Both the position numbers and the translations under genes were made by a program. A DNA stretch of 64,000 bases, taken from assembly GCA_025084515.1 (NCBI GenBank), contig JAJAGP010000874.1, positions 186,001 to 250,000 on the forward strand, read 5' to 3'. The stretch is from Ancistrus triradiatus (lineage: Eukaryota; Chordata; Actinopteri; Siluriformes; Loricariidae). The notes beneath the pieces are model-generated. The model ran no database searches, had not been told where the DNA came from, and worked only from the letters and a program-made list of their open reading frames with translations. Shown piece by piece: positions 1 through 11,948 of this stretch. Every line of letters begins with the position of its first letter. Position 1 is the stretch's first letter.

Positions 1-1184
1 AGAAAGACATCACGAGCTGTTGGCGTGCATCTGACTCTACTCTCTCATTAGCTTTAGCTTTGTGGCGTTCACCATGAAACATCAATGACTGCAAACTTGC
101 TCAAATTGTACTTCATCACAGCCCTGATCAGAGAATTTTACCAGTTAGTGCAAGGGCATAACTACAAGCAAAGACGCTGAACGGCAACTCACTTGGTTAC
201 ACAGTATACACCAACCAAGACATACCTCACTACTGCAAGCCACTGAATGCACAAAACACACTTTTCCGCTAAATCCCGGGCATAAATGGTACAACACAAT
301 TAAAAACACGTACTGTGAACTTTTATTAGCAAATAAAAAGACATACACACGTAAAACAGATCACAGATGCACAAGAACCCAAAAATAAACAGCCCATTGA
401 GCCACGAGCTAAACATTCTGTCTGGGAAACAAACACTGAGTGGCTGAGCATTAACTATTTAAGTTTAAAGCTCCTTAGGCACATTCACTGAATTCTGAAT
501 TTAAAGTTAGCCAAAGCACTGTGCTGTTCACATGTGACTGTGTGTACAAGTATAGGCTAAATGTGTCCGGCACAAAATCGGTTATATGACACTGATTGGC
601 TGATTACAAGTTAAGGCCTATCACTTTGAAAACTAGCCAATTCCAGTCACCTCTAATCAATGCACAGTGTATTAAAGACAAACCTCCTTAATCACACAAT
701 TAGACACAGTCAGTCTTCTTGGTCATTTAAAACTGCATACCACTGCTATTTGCGAAGCCCCATAAAGATACAGGAGAAAAAAAACAACACATTCTACACA
801 TGCTCATGAGGATATCCTCATCATAACAGCTTAGTCCCCCCAGGGTGACAACTAGCACTTAAGTGTCTCTCTATGCCCTTATGACTGAGGGTAAAGTGGA
901 AATCCTCTTGAATACAGTGTATTATAAAAACATTCAACCATGATGTAAGCAGTACACCGTCGCCCATGTATCTTGCTAAACACCAATGTGTTACCCACCA
1001 GTATTTATAGCTCAAGTCTTGCATACCATGGAGAGCAACAGCGACTGTCACCTGATGATGTCATAACATCCCAGTGAACAGGTGAGTTGCACCTGCTGCC
1101 TTCTGTTATTCAGAGGCGTTGGTAATGTACTAACGACTACATCAATACCGGGTGTGCAGACATTCATTTGCAGACAAACACATA
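1..1184. other. No gene seen
   Basis: This stretch is AT-rich and shows no open frame with recognisable protein features, no splice-bounded exon and no clear repeat. The short open frames (under 80 codons) have no motif I recognise. Confidence 0.5.
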
Positions 1185-1435
1185 TTCACACACACTCAAC
1201 ACATCTATTATATTGCTCCATCTTGTAGATGTAAAATCAGAGACAGTAGCTTGTCTGACTTCGCACAGTTTGTGTCAGTCATACTCTAATCCTTCATCAG
1301 TGCTCACAGGATGCTGCCTACTGGATGCTGGTGGCTCTACAGTTATGGTTGCTGGCCTATTTCTGTCCAGCAGTGACACTGAGGTGTTTTAAAACTCCAG
1401 CAGCACTGCTGTGCCTGATCCACTTATACCAGGGT
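1185..1435. repeat. FB foldback element, partial
   Basis: This segment matches the inner part of the foldback element that is complete at 44110-44953. Shared landmarks are the run around TTGTAGATGTAAA, the phrase GGATGCTGGTGGCT and CCAGCAGTGACACTGAGGTG. Both outer ends are missing. It is a non-coding, non-autonomous DNA-transposon relic. Confidence 0.75.
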
Positions 1436-2311
1436 ACAAACAAGTAGGCGTAACTAAAAAAAATTGTGTCATTCAATTCAAGTGCGTCATCAGTCATTCA
1501 ATTAGTCTATAAGGCAATCATGTGAATGTATGAACAGTGTATATGATCAGACAGATGCAAGCCAATGTCACGTTCTCACTGGGAGAAAAACATGCTCTAA
1601 TTGACTGTGGTATTTCAGAAACTCCTGGGATTGTCATACGCAACAATCTGTACACAAAATGGTCCAATAACATTAAAAAGATTGTTTTTGGCAGTTGTGT
1701 TCGCTCGTTGCTGTCAAGTCATTGTGCTCATAACTACTGTTAATAAGCGTGCTTGCCTTCCCAAAAATGTGGGGTGCGCATTCATTTGTAATTAACCTTA
1801 TTCCATTAGGCCGCCAACTACGTTCAAAGCTTATTACTACCATGCAGCAATTATGGATTGAGTGCCTTGGTCGAGGACACAGTGAACAATAAACATTTGT
1901 TGGGAGGTCTTCAGCAACAGCCAAATCTATCTGGTTTTACCAAGAGACTACTTTAGGGAAATGTCTGCCACTCAAGTAGGTGATTTCGGCATTGTAAAGG
2001 AAGCAGGTAGCTCTTATCAAACCAGTCTCTGATAAGCTCAATATGCTGTAAATAGAAGGGAAGCTGAAAGCCACCCACTGGCTCAGAGGAAATACCACCT
2101 GGTTAGTCACTCAGACACAGCAAGCATACCAGTGGATAGCCTTGCCAGCTGTGCATTTGGCATTGTACATGGTGTCTAGAAGATCCATGTACCGAAACAT
2201 CAGGGGTAACATGAGGAACAATGTATCTGTCATGGCCAAACATGATCACTGTAATGACTAAATGTGTTTGGCAGAATATCATTCATTATAACACTACACT
2301 AGTTTCTCATT
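1436..2311. other. No gene seen
   Basis: No coding, RNA or repeat feature is supported here. Overlapping open frames near 1537-1924 on both strands are short and have no recognisable motif. Confidence 0.45.
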
Positions 2312-2850
2312 CAGTACTGTATTCTCAGTGCAAATAATTCTCCATAGGTCCTAAAAAGGTTATAAGAGCCAACTGAAAAGGAACCAGGAACTGAATCCTT
2401 CAGAACATAAGCTGCAGTTAGCATTAGCAGCCATGCTAGCACCCTGAGTTCACCAAGAGAGTAAGTGTTTTGCTTTTACTTTTCACTTTCAATCCATTGC
2501 TCACTAAATGACATGTTATTTTTCAACACTTTATTATAAAATAACTTTGTGAATGACCAACTGTAGGTTAATGTAAGTGTTTTAAGCATTGACTTACTTA
2601 TCATAGGCTCCGCTATGATACTGTATAGACCACTCTACCAAACACAAACTCCTCGGTTCATGACAAATTTAACTTATGTTGTCTTTTTCAGAACATATCC
2701 CCATGGTAAATCTGGAAGCACCTGTACAATACAACTCCATGAATGCATATAATGCCTTATACAGTGTGGATTTTCTGGGGGTATGGAACGGATGAATTCA
2801 ATTTACATTATTTCTTAGGGAAAAAAAACTGCTCAGCACTCGTCCTTTCA
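2312..2850. repeat. MITE-P copy 1, truncated
   Basis: Read in reverse complement, this aligns by eye with the body of the P elements at 17081-17812 and 21895-22615. Shared landmarks include the sequence around ACTGTATTCTCAGTGC, the 'subtract' block TTCAATCCATTGCTCACTAA and the end block TACAGTGTGGATTTTCTGGG. The end bearing the GGTACCTC terminus is missing. It overlaps P copy 2 (5139-5466) by only about 60 bases, so the two together cover one element. Confidence 0.7.
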
Positions 2851-3825
2851 GTTCTCAACAAGCCTTCCGGAATGAATGATCAACAAGAACCGAGGGACCA
2901 CAGTACTCATGTACATCAGCTTAAAAAAATACAGTTATATAGTGTAAACCCAGTATAAACTTTAAAAGACCTGTGATACAAATTTTTGGTCACACTGCCC
3001 ACCAATAATTCTATTTCACATTCAACACAAGCAGCTCTGCAATGCAAGAGATAAAAGTCTCTGGGTTCTGTTAGATCAGAAAAACAAAACAGTGAGTGAG
3101 TGTATGCATTTTATTCACGCATACCTTTGTTTGCATCTCTTGAGGTTTTTTGATTAGCCGTGCTGAATAGTCAATGGCTACCCACTGCTTTTTGAGTCCA
3201 GCCATTTTGAAAATGCAATCCATCTCTGTGAGAAGCAGAGTGTGTGGGCAATCGATCAGCTGGTGCTGTGTGCATGAGCAAGAACACCTGGCGCTGGACG
3301 GCCACTTTTCGTTAGAAATAAAATGGAGTACTGACAGTGGCCACGTGTTATCCAGAGTGCAGACATTTATTGTTTGTTTGGTTTGAACGGGTGGCTGACA
3401 GTCAGTTAGTGATGTGTTCCCCCATCGAAGAGGGAGTTAGTACATTCAGTCTCATCACCTGTCACCTGTTTACAGTCACCAGGAGCACATGGCCATACAG
3501 GAAAATAAATGTCTTGGGATCTGTCCATATCCCACTTGTAGGTATATTATGAAGTATCCATCCATGTTGCACTGCATGTCTACCTCTCCTCACATGTGAC
3601 CAAAGAGGAAAACAATCATTCTGTTCAATGAATCCAGTTTATACAATGGAGGAAATGGCATGATAATTAGAATATATTCAGTGAGGGGCAAAGGTCTTGG
3701 AGTACTAGTGAAAATGCTTGTTTAGATTTTCATACAGAAAGATTAATACTGCTGCAGGATAATGACCTCAAACTAGAAGTGGGTACTGGAAACTTGCGAT
3801 GAGCGATACGATACGCATCACAATA
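2851..3825. other. No gene seen; tiny Tc1-H terminal fragment
   Basis: Mostly unique sequence. Around 3688-3735 the phrase ACTAGTGAAAATGCTTGT resembles the terminal inverted repeat of the Tc1-H type (see 47442-49719). The short overlapping open frames at 3174-3552 look like chance. Confidence 0.4.
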
Positions 3826-4989
3826 CAGTGGGGTAAAAAAGTATTTAGTCAGCCACTGATTGTGCACGTTCTCCTACTTAGAAAGATGAGAGAGGTCTGT
3901 AATTTTCATCATAGGTACACTTCAACTATGAGAGACGAAAAAAAAGTTCAACTCAGTACTTTGTAACATAACCTTTGTTGGCAATGACAGAGGTCAAATG
4001 TTTCCTGTAAGTCTTCACCAGGTTTGCACACACTGTAGCTGGTATTTTGGCCCATTCCTCCATGCAGATCTCCTCTAGAGCAGTGATGATTTGGAGCAAC
4101 ACGGACTTTCAACTCCCTCCACAAATGTTCTATGGGGATGAGGTCTGGACACTGGCTAGGCCACTCCAGGACCTTGAAATGCTTTTTATGCAGCCACTTC
4201 TTCGTTGCCCGAGCGGTGTGTTTGGGATGATTGTCATGCTAGAAGACCCAGCATCTTCAATGCTCTCACTCAATTCAAGGAGGTTTTGGCTTAAAATCCC
4301 ACGATGGATGGCCCTGTTCATTCTTCCCTTAACACGGATTAGTCGTTGTGTCACCTTTGCAGAAACACAGCCCCAAAGCATGATGTTTCCACCCCCATGC
4401 TTCACAGTAGGTATGGTGTTCTTCTTCCTCCAAACACAGCGAGTTGAGTTTTTACCAAAAAGTTCTATTTTGGTTTCATCTGACCACATGATATTCTCCC
4501 AATCCTCTTCTGGATCATCCATATGCTCTCTGGCAAACTTCAGACGGGCCTGGACATGTACTGGCTTAAGCAGGGGGACACGCCTGGCACTTCAGGATCT
4601 GAGTCCCTGTCAGCGTAGTGTGTTACTGATCGTAGCCTTTGTTATTTTGGTCCCAGCTCTCTGCAGGTCATTCATCAGGTCCCTCCGTGTAGTTCTGGGA
4701 TTTTTGCTCACCGTTATCATGATAATTTTGACCCCACGGGATGAGATCTTGCTCATCGAGGGAGATTATCTAAGGTCTTGTATGGCTTCCATTTTCTTAC
4801 AATTGCTGCAACAGTTGATTTATTCACACCAACCTGCTTGCCTATTGTAGATTCACTCTTCCCAGCCTGGTGCAGGTCTACAATTTTCTCATTTTGTCTC
4901 TAATAGTTGAAGTGTACCTATGATGAAAATTACAAACCTCTGTCATCTTGCCCAATCAGTGGCTGTCTAAAAACTTTTTTGCCACACAG
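3826..4989 (-). mobile_element. Tc1-A copy 1, internally deleted
   Basis: This is a Tc1/mariner element. It begins CAGTGGGGTAAAAAAGTA and ends with the inverted version TTTTTTGCCACACAG, and it is flanked by the TA dinucleotide expected as its target duplication (3824-3825 and 4990-4991). Its length of 1164 bp is shorter than the related copy at 11582-13354. Two blocks are missing, one inside each long terminal repeat next to the transposase. The transposase lies on the minus strand and is broken. The right end abuts a TA microsatellite. Confidence 0.9.
3960..4885 (-). pseudogene. Tc1-like transposase relic (Tc1-A copy 1)
   Basis: The minus strand encodes a decayed Tc1 transposase, a DDE enzyme that cuts and pastes the element at TA sites. 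The longest remaining frame (4522 down to 4130) holds the block with the first catalytic aspartate (WSDETKI) and the GGGNIMLWG strand. The downstream block with the final glutamate runs in other frames, for example the antisense of CCACTCCAGGACCTT. The N-terminal helix-turn-helix survives only from about KIVDLHQ. The start codon region is deleted and several frameshifts are present. The 267-codon plus-strand frame over 4047-4850 is its antisense shadow. Confidence 0.88.
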
Positions 4990-4999
4990 TAATAAATAA

Positions 5000-5002
<3 letters not shown>

Positions 5003-5066
<64 letters not shown>

Positions 5067-5075
5067 TATATACAT

Positions 5076-5130
<55 letters not shown>

Positions 5131-5132
5131 TA
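5003..5132. repeat. (TA)n microsatellite with CA patches
   Basis: About 130 bases are almost pure TA, with short ACACAC interruptions near 5058 and 5115-5130. The tract separates the end of Tc1-A copy 1 from the start of P copy 2. Two minus-strand tyrosine/isoleucine-rich open frames across it are artefacts of the repeat. Confidence 0.95.
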
Positions 5133-5138
5133 TAAAAA

Positions 5139-5466
5139 TAGTGGTACCTCGGTTCTCTAATACTTCGGAACTCTTTAAATTTGGCTCTCAACGCATTTTC
5201 ACCAGAAGAAATTTGTCTCGGTTCTTGTCGTTTGTTCAGCGCACCTGTTCACTCAGTGCGCTTGCTTAAACTTGTATGAGTCGAGCCACGTGATTCGTTT
5301 CAGCCGAAACTCGATTCAAGATCCACGATTCAGTACACAGTGATTCGGAATCACAATAGCGGTTGCTCAGAGAAGATCTCTGCTATTTTCATCATGTTTT
5401 TCTTTATTTTAACATCTACAGTACTGTATTCTTAGTGCAAAGTCTCCATGGGTGCTAAATAGGGTT
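5139..5466. repeat. MITE-P copy 2, one end
   Basis: This begins AGTGGTACCTCGGTTCTC, the terminus of family P, with the expected first C lost. It continues through the block CGAAACTCGATTCAAGATCC that is also found, inverted, at about 17690-17730. It stops at about ACTGTATTCTTAGTGC, just where P copy 1 starts. It is non-coding. Confidence 0.75.
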
Positions 5467-5815
5467 GTACTGACTGCCATACTCAGCCTTTCCACCCTGT
5501 AACCCTTCCAAAAAAGTGGTTTCTTGGCTGCTACCCTTCCAAAAAGATCAAGCTTCTTCAGACTGTAGAAGGGTCACCTTGGCATCCCTATGAAGCTGCC
5601 AGATGCTGCTATTTCTCAAATATAGAAATGTAGTCTACATGAGCTGCTTTTTCTTGATTTCTTTTTTCTTCAGTTTTTAACAATGCATACAAATTTCCTG
5701 CATTTTGTGTTTATATTCAAATAGAGAGACTGAGAAATAACTTTATATGGTCATTATACAATTGCTAAAACTATTGTATATCTAAAATAATAGTGGCCTA
5801 AGATTTTCACACTGC
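5467..5815. repeat. MITE-Q copy 1, partial
   Basis: The segment shares AAAAGTGGTTTCTTGGCT, the block around CATACAAATTTCCTG, and the end TAGTGGCCTAAGA with the complete Q element at 32308-32719. Its outer left end is missing where P copy 2 joins it. It carries no coding sequence. Confidence 0.7.
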
Positions 5816-6703
5816 AAGTGTCCAATATCATTTTGTCTTTGTGTGATTAGCATAATGCATTCTGTACCTTCCCATTTTTAATGGTCAATGCCGATATTTA
5901 GAGAACAGGGTAACCGATGGTAAATATATAATGCCGAAATCAAAGTCTGCTTTTATTTTATTTTTTTTTGCAACTGATAAAACTAATAACAATAAATGAG
6001 ACACCTGAATGTCAATGAACATTTACTTAAGCTGTAAATGCACTGTCTCTGTTTGCACTCTTTTTTACAAAAATAAATAAATAAAAGTTTTATTGCTCTT
6101 AACTACAACAATTATTACCAGATTAAGTCATTTTCACGCCGAGTCCGATTTTTACGGGCAAGAAAAATGCACGTCAAGTTTTAAAAAAATTACACACATA
6201 TATTAATGCCGTCCTTCACACCGAGTTCGAAACGTTTAAAAAAAATCAGAGCCTGTCCCAAGTTCTGCATTGTTCGGATGCATTCAAATCAGGCTGACCA
6301 ATCAGAGCTCGGTTGTCAGGCAGAACAGCCCATCCTGCTAGAAGCAGAGCACAAGAGCTTATAGGACAAGCAACATGCTGACTATACATGGAAACAAATG
6401 AAAATGTGTAAATACTTGCAAAAAACAATGTTAGAGTAGTACACATGGTAGCAGAAACTTTTTTTTAAATCCCAGTTGCACTTAAAAGTAGTAAAGTTGT
6501 AATGCTGGAAACAAAGCTTTCATCTTCTCATAAATGGTCACCCTCAATGAATCTCAACATCTCTTTGGTTTTTGTCACTCAGGAGTCCCAGTTTATGAAC
6601 TGCAAGTCGGGAAACAAAGTTTCTCTGCATTTTCCCCACTATTTTTGAATATCGGCCAATATTTCAATATGGCATTAATTGACCATCTATCACTACTCCT
6701 AAC
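5816..6703. other. No gene seen
   Basis: AT-rich sequence with no supported gene. The part near 5885-6110 has phrases such as CCGATATTTAG and AACAATAAATGAGACACCTG that recall internal parts of fish hAT-like repeats, but I cannot delimit an element. Confidence 0.35.
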
Positions 6704-6738
6704 TAGTGATGCACGATATATTGGCGTCCCATATATTA

Positions 6739-8262
6739 CAGTCGTATGAAAAAGTTTGTGCACCCCTGATAATTTTCATGATTTTTCTTTATAAATCATT
6801 TTTTGTCCAGCTCAGCAATTTCAGGTAAATATATCATATAGCAGATGAACACCATGATATTTGAGAAGTGAAATTATTTATAGGTTTTACAGAAAGTGTG
6901 CAGTAATTATTCAAACAAAATTAGGCAGGTGCATAAATTTGGGCACCCTTGTCATTTGAATACCTTTAGCACTAATTATTGGAACACAAAATGTTTTTGT
7001 AAGCTCATTGAACCCTTGATCTACATACATAAGTGAATCCAACTATGAGAAAGTGGTTAAGGTGGTCAATTGGAAGTTTTTCTCCTCTTGCATCTTCTCT
7101 GAAAGAGTGGCAACATGGGAGATTCAAAACAACTCTCAAATGGCCTGAAAACAAAGGTTTGTTCAACATCATGGTTCAGGGGAAAGGGAAAGCTCTCTCA
7201 GAGATTTCAGCTGTCCAGTTTCCACTGTGAGGAACATAGTGAGGCAATGGAAGACCACAGGCACAGTTCTAGTTTAAGGAACTCCCGAAGTGGCAGACCA
7301 AGAAAAATCTCAGATAGGCAGAGGGCGAAGGATGGTGAGAACAGTCATAGTCAAGCCAACAGACCACCTCCAAAGACCTACAACCTCATCTTGCTGCAGA
7401 TGGTGTCACTGTTCATCGTTCAACTATACAGCGCACTTTGCACAAGGAGAGGCTGTATGGGAGAGTGATGCAGAAGAAGCCTTTTCTGCAGACACGCCAC
7501 AAACAGAGTCACTTGAGGTGTGGCTACAGCACATTTGGACAATCCAGCTTCATTTTGGAATAAAGTGCTGTGTACTGATGAAACTAAAATTGAGTTTATT
7601 TGACATAACAAGGAGCGGAAACAGAACACAGCATCCCAAGCAAACACTTGCTACCACAGTAAAAATTTGGTGGCGGTTCCATCATGCTGTGGGACGGTTG
7701 TGCCAGTGCAGATACTAGGAATCTTGTTTAAAGTTGAGGGTCGCATGGATTCCAGTTAATATCTCCAGATTCTTGAGAACAATGTTTCAAGAATCAGTGA
7801 CAAAGTTGCACCGAGGCCAACGACCCCAAACCCTGCTCAAAATCTACTAAGGCATTCATGCAGAGGAACCGTACAACGTTCTGGAATGGCCATCTCAGTC
7901 CCCAGACATGAATATTACTGAAATGTGGGCTGTCCATGCTCGGGAACCATCAAAACCTGAACTGAACTGGAGATGTTTTCTAAAGAAGAATGTCCAAAGC
8001 CACCTTCAACCAGAATCCAGACTGGGAAGCTGTAGGAAGCGTTTAGCGGCTGTTATTTCTACAAAAGGAGGATCTACTAAATATTGATGTCATTTTTCTG
8101 TTGGGGTGCCCAAATTTATGCACCTGCCTAATTTTGTTTGAATAATTACTGCACACTTTCTGTAAATCCTATAAACTTCATTTCACTTCTCAAATATCAC
8201 TGTGTTCATCTGCTATATGATATATTTAACTCAAGTGGCTGATCTGAACAACCAATGATTTA
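6739..8262 (+). mobile_element. Tc1-B element, right end truncated
   Basis: The left terminal repeat starts CAGTCGTATGAAAAAGTT after a TA and runs to about 6960. Its complement is visible at about 8095-8262, for example ATTAGGCAGGTGCATAAATT at the left and its reverse complement at the right. The last roughly 45 bases of the right repeat are missing. A decayed plus-strand transposase lies between the repeats. The element sits inside a hAT-like repeat. Confidence 0.88.
7060..8085 (+). pseudogene. Tc1-like transposase relic (Tc1-B)
   Basis: The plus strand shows consecutive Tc1 transposase segments in shifting frames. They include a GRPR-like hook (SGRPRKISDRQR) near 7283-7325, a DET-type first catalytic block near 7575-7600, and a final block WPSQSPDMNITE near 7886-7925 where the catalytic glutamate should lie. 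Frameshifts occur after about 7240, 7520 and 7700, and part of the region after the third catalytic residue is deleted. No functional enzyme can be made. Confidence 0.85.
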
Positions 8263-8741
8263 TCGGTCCGATATTAGAATTTTAAGCGATATTTAACTAA
8301 GAATATTCTTGTTTTACTCATTAAGCAAAATATCTGATGTTATTGAGTGTATAGTTCTATATGCAGTTCTATTCTTTCATGGAGCTTCTCAATCTTAAGC
8401 TTGCCTGTAACAATTGAAAGCTAAAAAAGATTCTTACCTTTCTAAAAGAAGGTCAGAAAATGAAATGGAATGAAACCATTTTTCCTTTGAGTGAACTTCA
8501 CCTTACGTTTATAGTAATAGTCATGTCTGATTTATGTTTTAGTTGCTTATTGCTTTATTTTATTGCTAAAATTCATTACTGATCTAGTTTTTAACAACAG
8601 TTCATATATGGGTTATCATGTGAACATTTTTAAACGTTTTTGAAAGGTTATATTATCGGTTTTTAACATCAGTATCGGCCAGAATAATGTGCTGAACATC
8701 GATCATATCGGCCCAAGAAATTCAATATCGGTGCACACAGT

Positions 8742-9204
8742 ATAACTTTAGACAAATACTGACATTATGATGACTCCATCCATTATCTGCACTGTGATAA
8801 AACATGGATGAAAAATGGAACGGGCCCACTATGGCTAGACTCTACACTTGCTCACTGTCATACCTAATTTTGGCCCTAGCCATCAAGGCCTACACCTGCC
8901 CCTGCACTACCATTTACTAAAGGTTAAAAACACCGTTGTGTTTTATTACCCAGACCAAAGCAGTCCAGGATTAGAACGAGTACTGCGTTCATGAGTCCAC
9001 AGCAGTCAGTGTTGCAAACAAAAACAAATACAAGGACAAACAAACACACCAGCATGCACAGTGATGAACCTAAACAGCCCTGGTAGAAAAGCACAAACAA
9101 TGCAGTCAAGTACAGCATACACTTATTTTGAATGATAATATCATAGCAAGATGTAGATATGTCACAAAAAGGCAGTAAGTGTACTTGATCCAAATGTGTA
9201 CATA
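8742..9204. other. No gene seen
   Basis: Unique-looking sequence. The minus-strand frame at 8924-9193 is hydrophobic but has no recognisable domain. Confidence 0.4.
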
Positions 9205-9420
9205 CACTGCTTGGTCATTTTATTTAAAACACCATTCAGATATTGGGCAGGGCGTAACAACAGCCTCAATTCATCATGGCATGGATTTATCAAGGTGTTA
9301 GAAACATTTGTCAGAGATTCACGTTCAGAATTTGCTGAGATGAATGCTACAGATTTGTCAGTTACACATCAGCTACGTCAGCTACTACACACCCCTTAAT
9401 CATTCTCTGTGGATTTAAAT
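9205..9420 (-). mobile_element. Tc1-D-like 3' fragment, antisense
   Basis: The text here is the complement of the C-terminal part of a Tc1-D transposase. It carries the equivalents of GGTGTTGGAAACATT and CAGATTTGTCAGTTACACAT, which are also seen, inverted, in the Tc1-D copies. It lies immediately upstream of a plus-strand Tc1-D copy, so two pieces of the family face each other. The fragment is too degraded to read as protein. Confidence 0.55.
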
Positions 9421-9537
9421 GAGAGAGGTTTGATGAGAGTGGCCTGACTCAAAGACACTTCTGTGTTTATGTATTAGAGGAGATTACGTAATCAAGTACA
9501 TTCACTGCTCTTTTTTCTGCTTCACTGTTTATATTAT

Positions 9538-10500
9538 GCAGGTACACCTGTTCAACTGCTCATTAACACAAATATAATCAGCCAATCGCATGGTAGCAAC
9601 TAGGCATGTAGACATGGTCAGGACGACCTGCTGAAGTTCAAACCGAGCATCAGAATGGGAAAATGTGATTTAAGTGACTTTGAGCGTGGCATGGTTGTTG
9701 GTGCTAGATGGGCTGGTGTATTTCTGCTGGGATTTTCACACAGTCATCTCTAGGGTTTACAGAGAATGGTCTGAAAAAAATATCTAGAGAGTGGCAGTTC
9801 TCTGGTCAAATATTGAGCTGACAGAAAGGCAACAATAACTCCAATTATGACCTGTTAAACTGAGGTATGGAGCATCTCTGAACACACAGCATGTCGAAAT
9901 CTGAAAGAGGTGGACTACAGCAGCAGAGGACCACACCGGGCGGCATTCCTGTCAGCTAAGAACAGGTAACTGAGGCTACAATCTGCACAAGTTCACCAAA
10001 GTTGGACAACAAAAGACTGGAAAAATGTTGCCTGGTCTGATTTCTGTTGACACTTGCATGGTATGGTCAGAATTTGGTCTAAACAACATGAAATTATGGA
10101 TCCATCCTGGCTTGTATCATGGTTCAGGTTGTTGCTGGTGGTGTAATGATGTGAGAGATATTTTCTTGGCACATTTTGGGGTCCTTAATACCAACTGAGC
10201 ATTGTTTAAACACCACAGCCTACCCGAGTAATGTTGCTGACCATGTTCACCCCTTTATGACCACAGTGTACACATCTTCTGATGGCTCCTTCCAGCCGGA
10301 GAACGTACCATGCCATAAGCTCAAATCATCTCAAACTGGTTTCCTAACCATAACAATGAGTTGTACTCAAATGGCCTCCACATTCACCAGATCTCAATCC
10401 AATAGAGGACCTTCAGGATGTGGTGGAACGGGAGATTAACATCATGGATGTGCAACCGACAAATCTGCAGCAACTGTATATCTGAGGAATGATTCCAGCC
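9538..10500 (+). mobile_element. Tc1-D copy 1, degenerate
   Basis: This Tc1/mariner copy starts near GCAGGTACACCTGTTCAACT and runs through the transposase. The right terminal repeat is missing: sequence similarity stops after the phrase CAACTGTATATCTGAGGAAT. The other Tc1-D pieces in the window (35.1, 37.9, 49.1 and 60.5 kb) share its 5' leader and coding phrases. Confidence 0.85.
9655..10500 (+). pseudogene. Tc1-like transposase relic (Tc1-D copy 1)
   Basis: The family start codon is preserved at 9655 (after CAAACCGAGCATCAGA, as in the copies at 49236 and 60631), followed by a DLSDFERGMVVGAR-like N-terminus. Frameshifts follow within 100 bases. Later blocks include the equivalents of ESLPCIMVQVVAGGVMM and a C-terminal SPDLNPIEDLQDVVERE at about 10390-10440. 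There the third catalytic glutamate of the DD34E triad is recognisable. The segment with the first aspartate is damaged by a deletion near 10040. Confidence 0.83.
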
Positions 10501-11021
10501 CCTTTTTAGTGCATATCTACATCAATTCTACTGCATACTACAGGTATACAGGTAAATGTCACACAACTACACTTTCGTGCAAAGACACGGCAGCAGAGGG
10601 TCATCTATGGTTCAACTTTCGCTTCAACCATTCGATTTTTTAAAAGATACCTGATGTACTATATAGTGTTCATAATATAAACAGGAATCCAGACAGCAGG
10701 ACAAATCTCGTTACATAAACTAGAACACCTTAAATAGTTCTACAGACAAACTGATTGGTCTATTGCATTCAACTTCTCTGCGCACAACAATCCACTGTAA
10801 AACTTCTACCACGTTGATGACTGCACTACTCATGGATGCTCCTTCAATACTTACACAGACAAAAAAAGACGAGCACTCTGGTCTGCTTGGTCATAAATAA
10901 AGATTAAGGTGTTTATTTGTTTTATTGCCCTGAACATAGATAATACACAGTTTAAAGACCATATGTTGTGCAATGTCCTTACCTTATCTGCATCAACACA
11001 AGTGGGTGCATTTCTGCAACA
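10501..11021. other. No gene seen
   Basis: No coding or repeat feature can be supported. Confidence 0.4.
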
Positions 11022-11436
11022 TTTATATGGGTGGCACGGTGGGGCAACCAGTTAGCGTGGTCGTCTCACAGCTCTAGGGATCCCCAGTTTAGTTCCAGCT
11101 TTGGACTCCACCCATTCATTCACTTATTTTCTTATCCGTTTAATCCTTGTCAGGGTCGCAGGAAAGCCGGTGCCTAGCTGGCGGCACGGGGTGCACTGCA
11201 AGAACAACCCTAGACAGGACGCCAATCCATCGTAGAGCACATGCACTCACACACTCATACATCCACTCCCACACTAACGGCACTTTGGAAACACCAATTA
11301 ACCTAACACTCCAGTTTCTAGAGCAAACCCGCACGGACATGGGTAGGACATGCAGACTCCGCACAGGCGGAATCCAGGGTCGGGATCAAATCAGGGATCC
11401 CAGAGCTGTGAGGCAACAGTGCTAGGTTAATTGGTG
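11022..11436 (+). repeat. tRNA-like-headed interspersed repeat, near complete
   Basis: It starts GGGTGGCACGGTGGGGCA and includes AGTTAGCGTGGTCGTCTCACA and a B-box-like region. It then runs through landmark phrases of a very common fish repeat: CATTCATTCACTTATTTTCT, CAGGGTCGCAGG, GACAGGACGCCAATCCATC and GGACATGCAGACTCCGCACA. Fragments of the same family recur at 16.8, 20.8, 26.8, 29.3, 42.7, 43.1, 53.2 and 60.0 kb. It is non-coding. Confidence 0.75.
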
Positions 11437-11897
11437 GTTGAAAATTGGCCCAGTATGAATATGCCTAACTGGTATGTATGTAACTTTGCCCCAGTCGTGA
11501 ATAGTCATTGATGCAATAGTAAATGAAAACAAGTAAACAAAAAACAAAAGCAAAAACAACAACCAAAAAAACCAAGATGTACAGGGGGGCAAAATATAGT
11601 AGTATTTAGACAGCCACTGACTGTGCAAGTCCTACTTAGAAAGATGAGAGAGTTCTGTAATTTTCATCATAGGTACACTTCAACTATGAGAGACAAAACG
11701 AGAAAAGAAATCCAGGAAAACACATTAGAAGATTTTTAAGGAAGTTAATTGTAAATCATGGTGGAAAATAAGTATTTGCTCACCCACAAACAAGCAAGAT
11801 TTCTGGCTCTCACAGACCTGTAACTTCTTCTTTAAGAAGCTCTTCTGTCCTCCACTCGTCACCTGTATTAATGTCACCTGTTTGACCTCGTTATCTG

Positions 11898-11905
11898 TAT
11901 AAAAG
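11898..11905 (+). promoter_or_regulatory. TATA box of the Tc1-A transposase
   Basis: TATAAAAG lies 44 bases before the transposase start codon and after the left terminal repeat. This is a suitable position for the element's own promoter. Copy 3 keeps the same TATAAAAG on the other strand near 20255. Confidence 0.6.
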
Positions 11906-11948
11906 ACACCTGTCCACAGCCTCAAACAGTCAGACTCCAAACTCAACC

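Larger units (their letters stand above)
6704..8741. mobile_element. hAT-like element split by Tc1-B
   Basis: The outer ends carry the degenerate inverted repeat TAGTGATGCACGATATA (left) and, inverted, CCGATATTGAATTTCTTGG (right). Further CGATAT and ATCGGCC phrases lie inside at 8265-8295 and 8655-8735. This resembles the GATGCACCGATATATCGGCC-type hAT repeats of vertebrates, from memory of that family. The middle is interrupted by the Tc1-B element at 6739-8262. No transposase frame of hAT type is visible, so this is a non-autonomous copy. Confidence 0.5.

Noticed and set aside
4047..4850. 267-codon plus-strand frame
   Set aside because: It is the antisense of the Tc1-A transposase. The similar frames at 11930-12577 (minus), 19389-19889 and 19998-20426 (plus) and 36862-37230 (plus) are the same kind of shadow.
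4930..5191. Tyr/Ile-rich minus-strand frames
   Set aside because: Translation of a TA/CA microsatellite.
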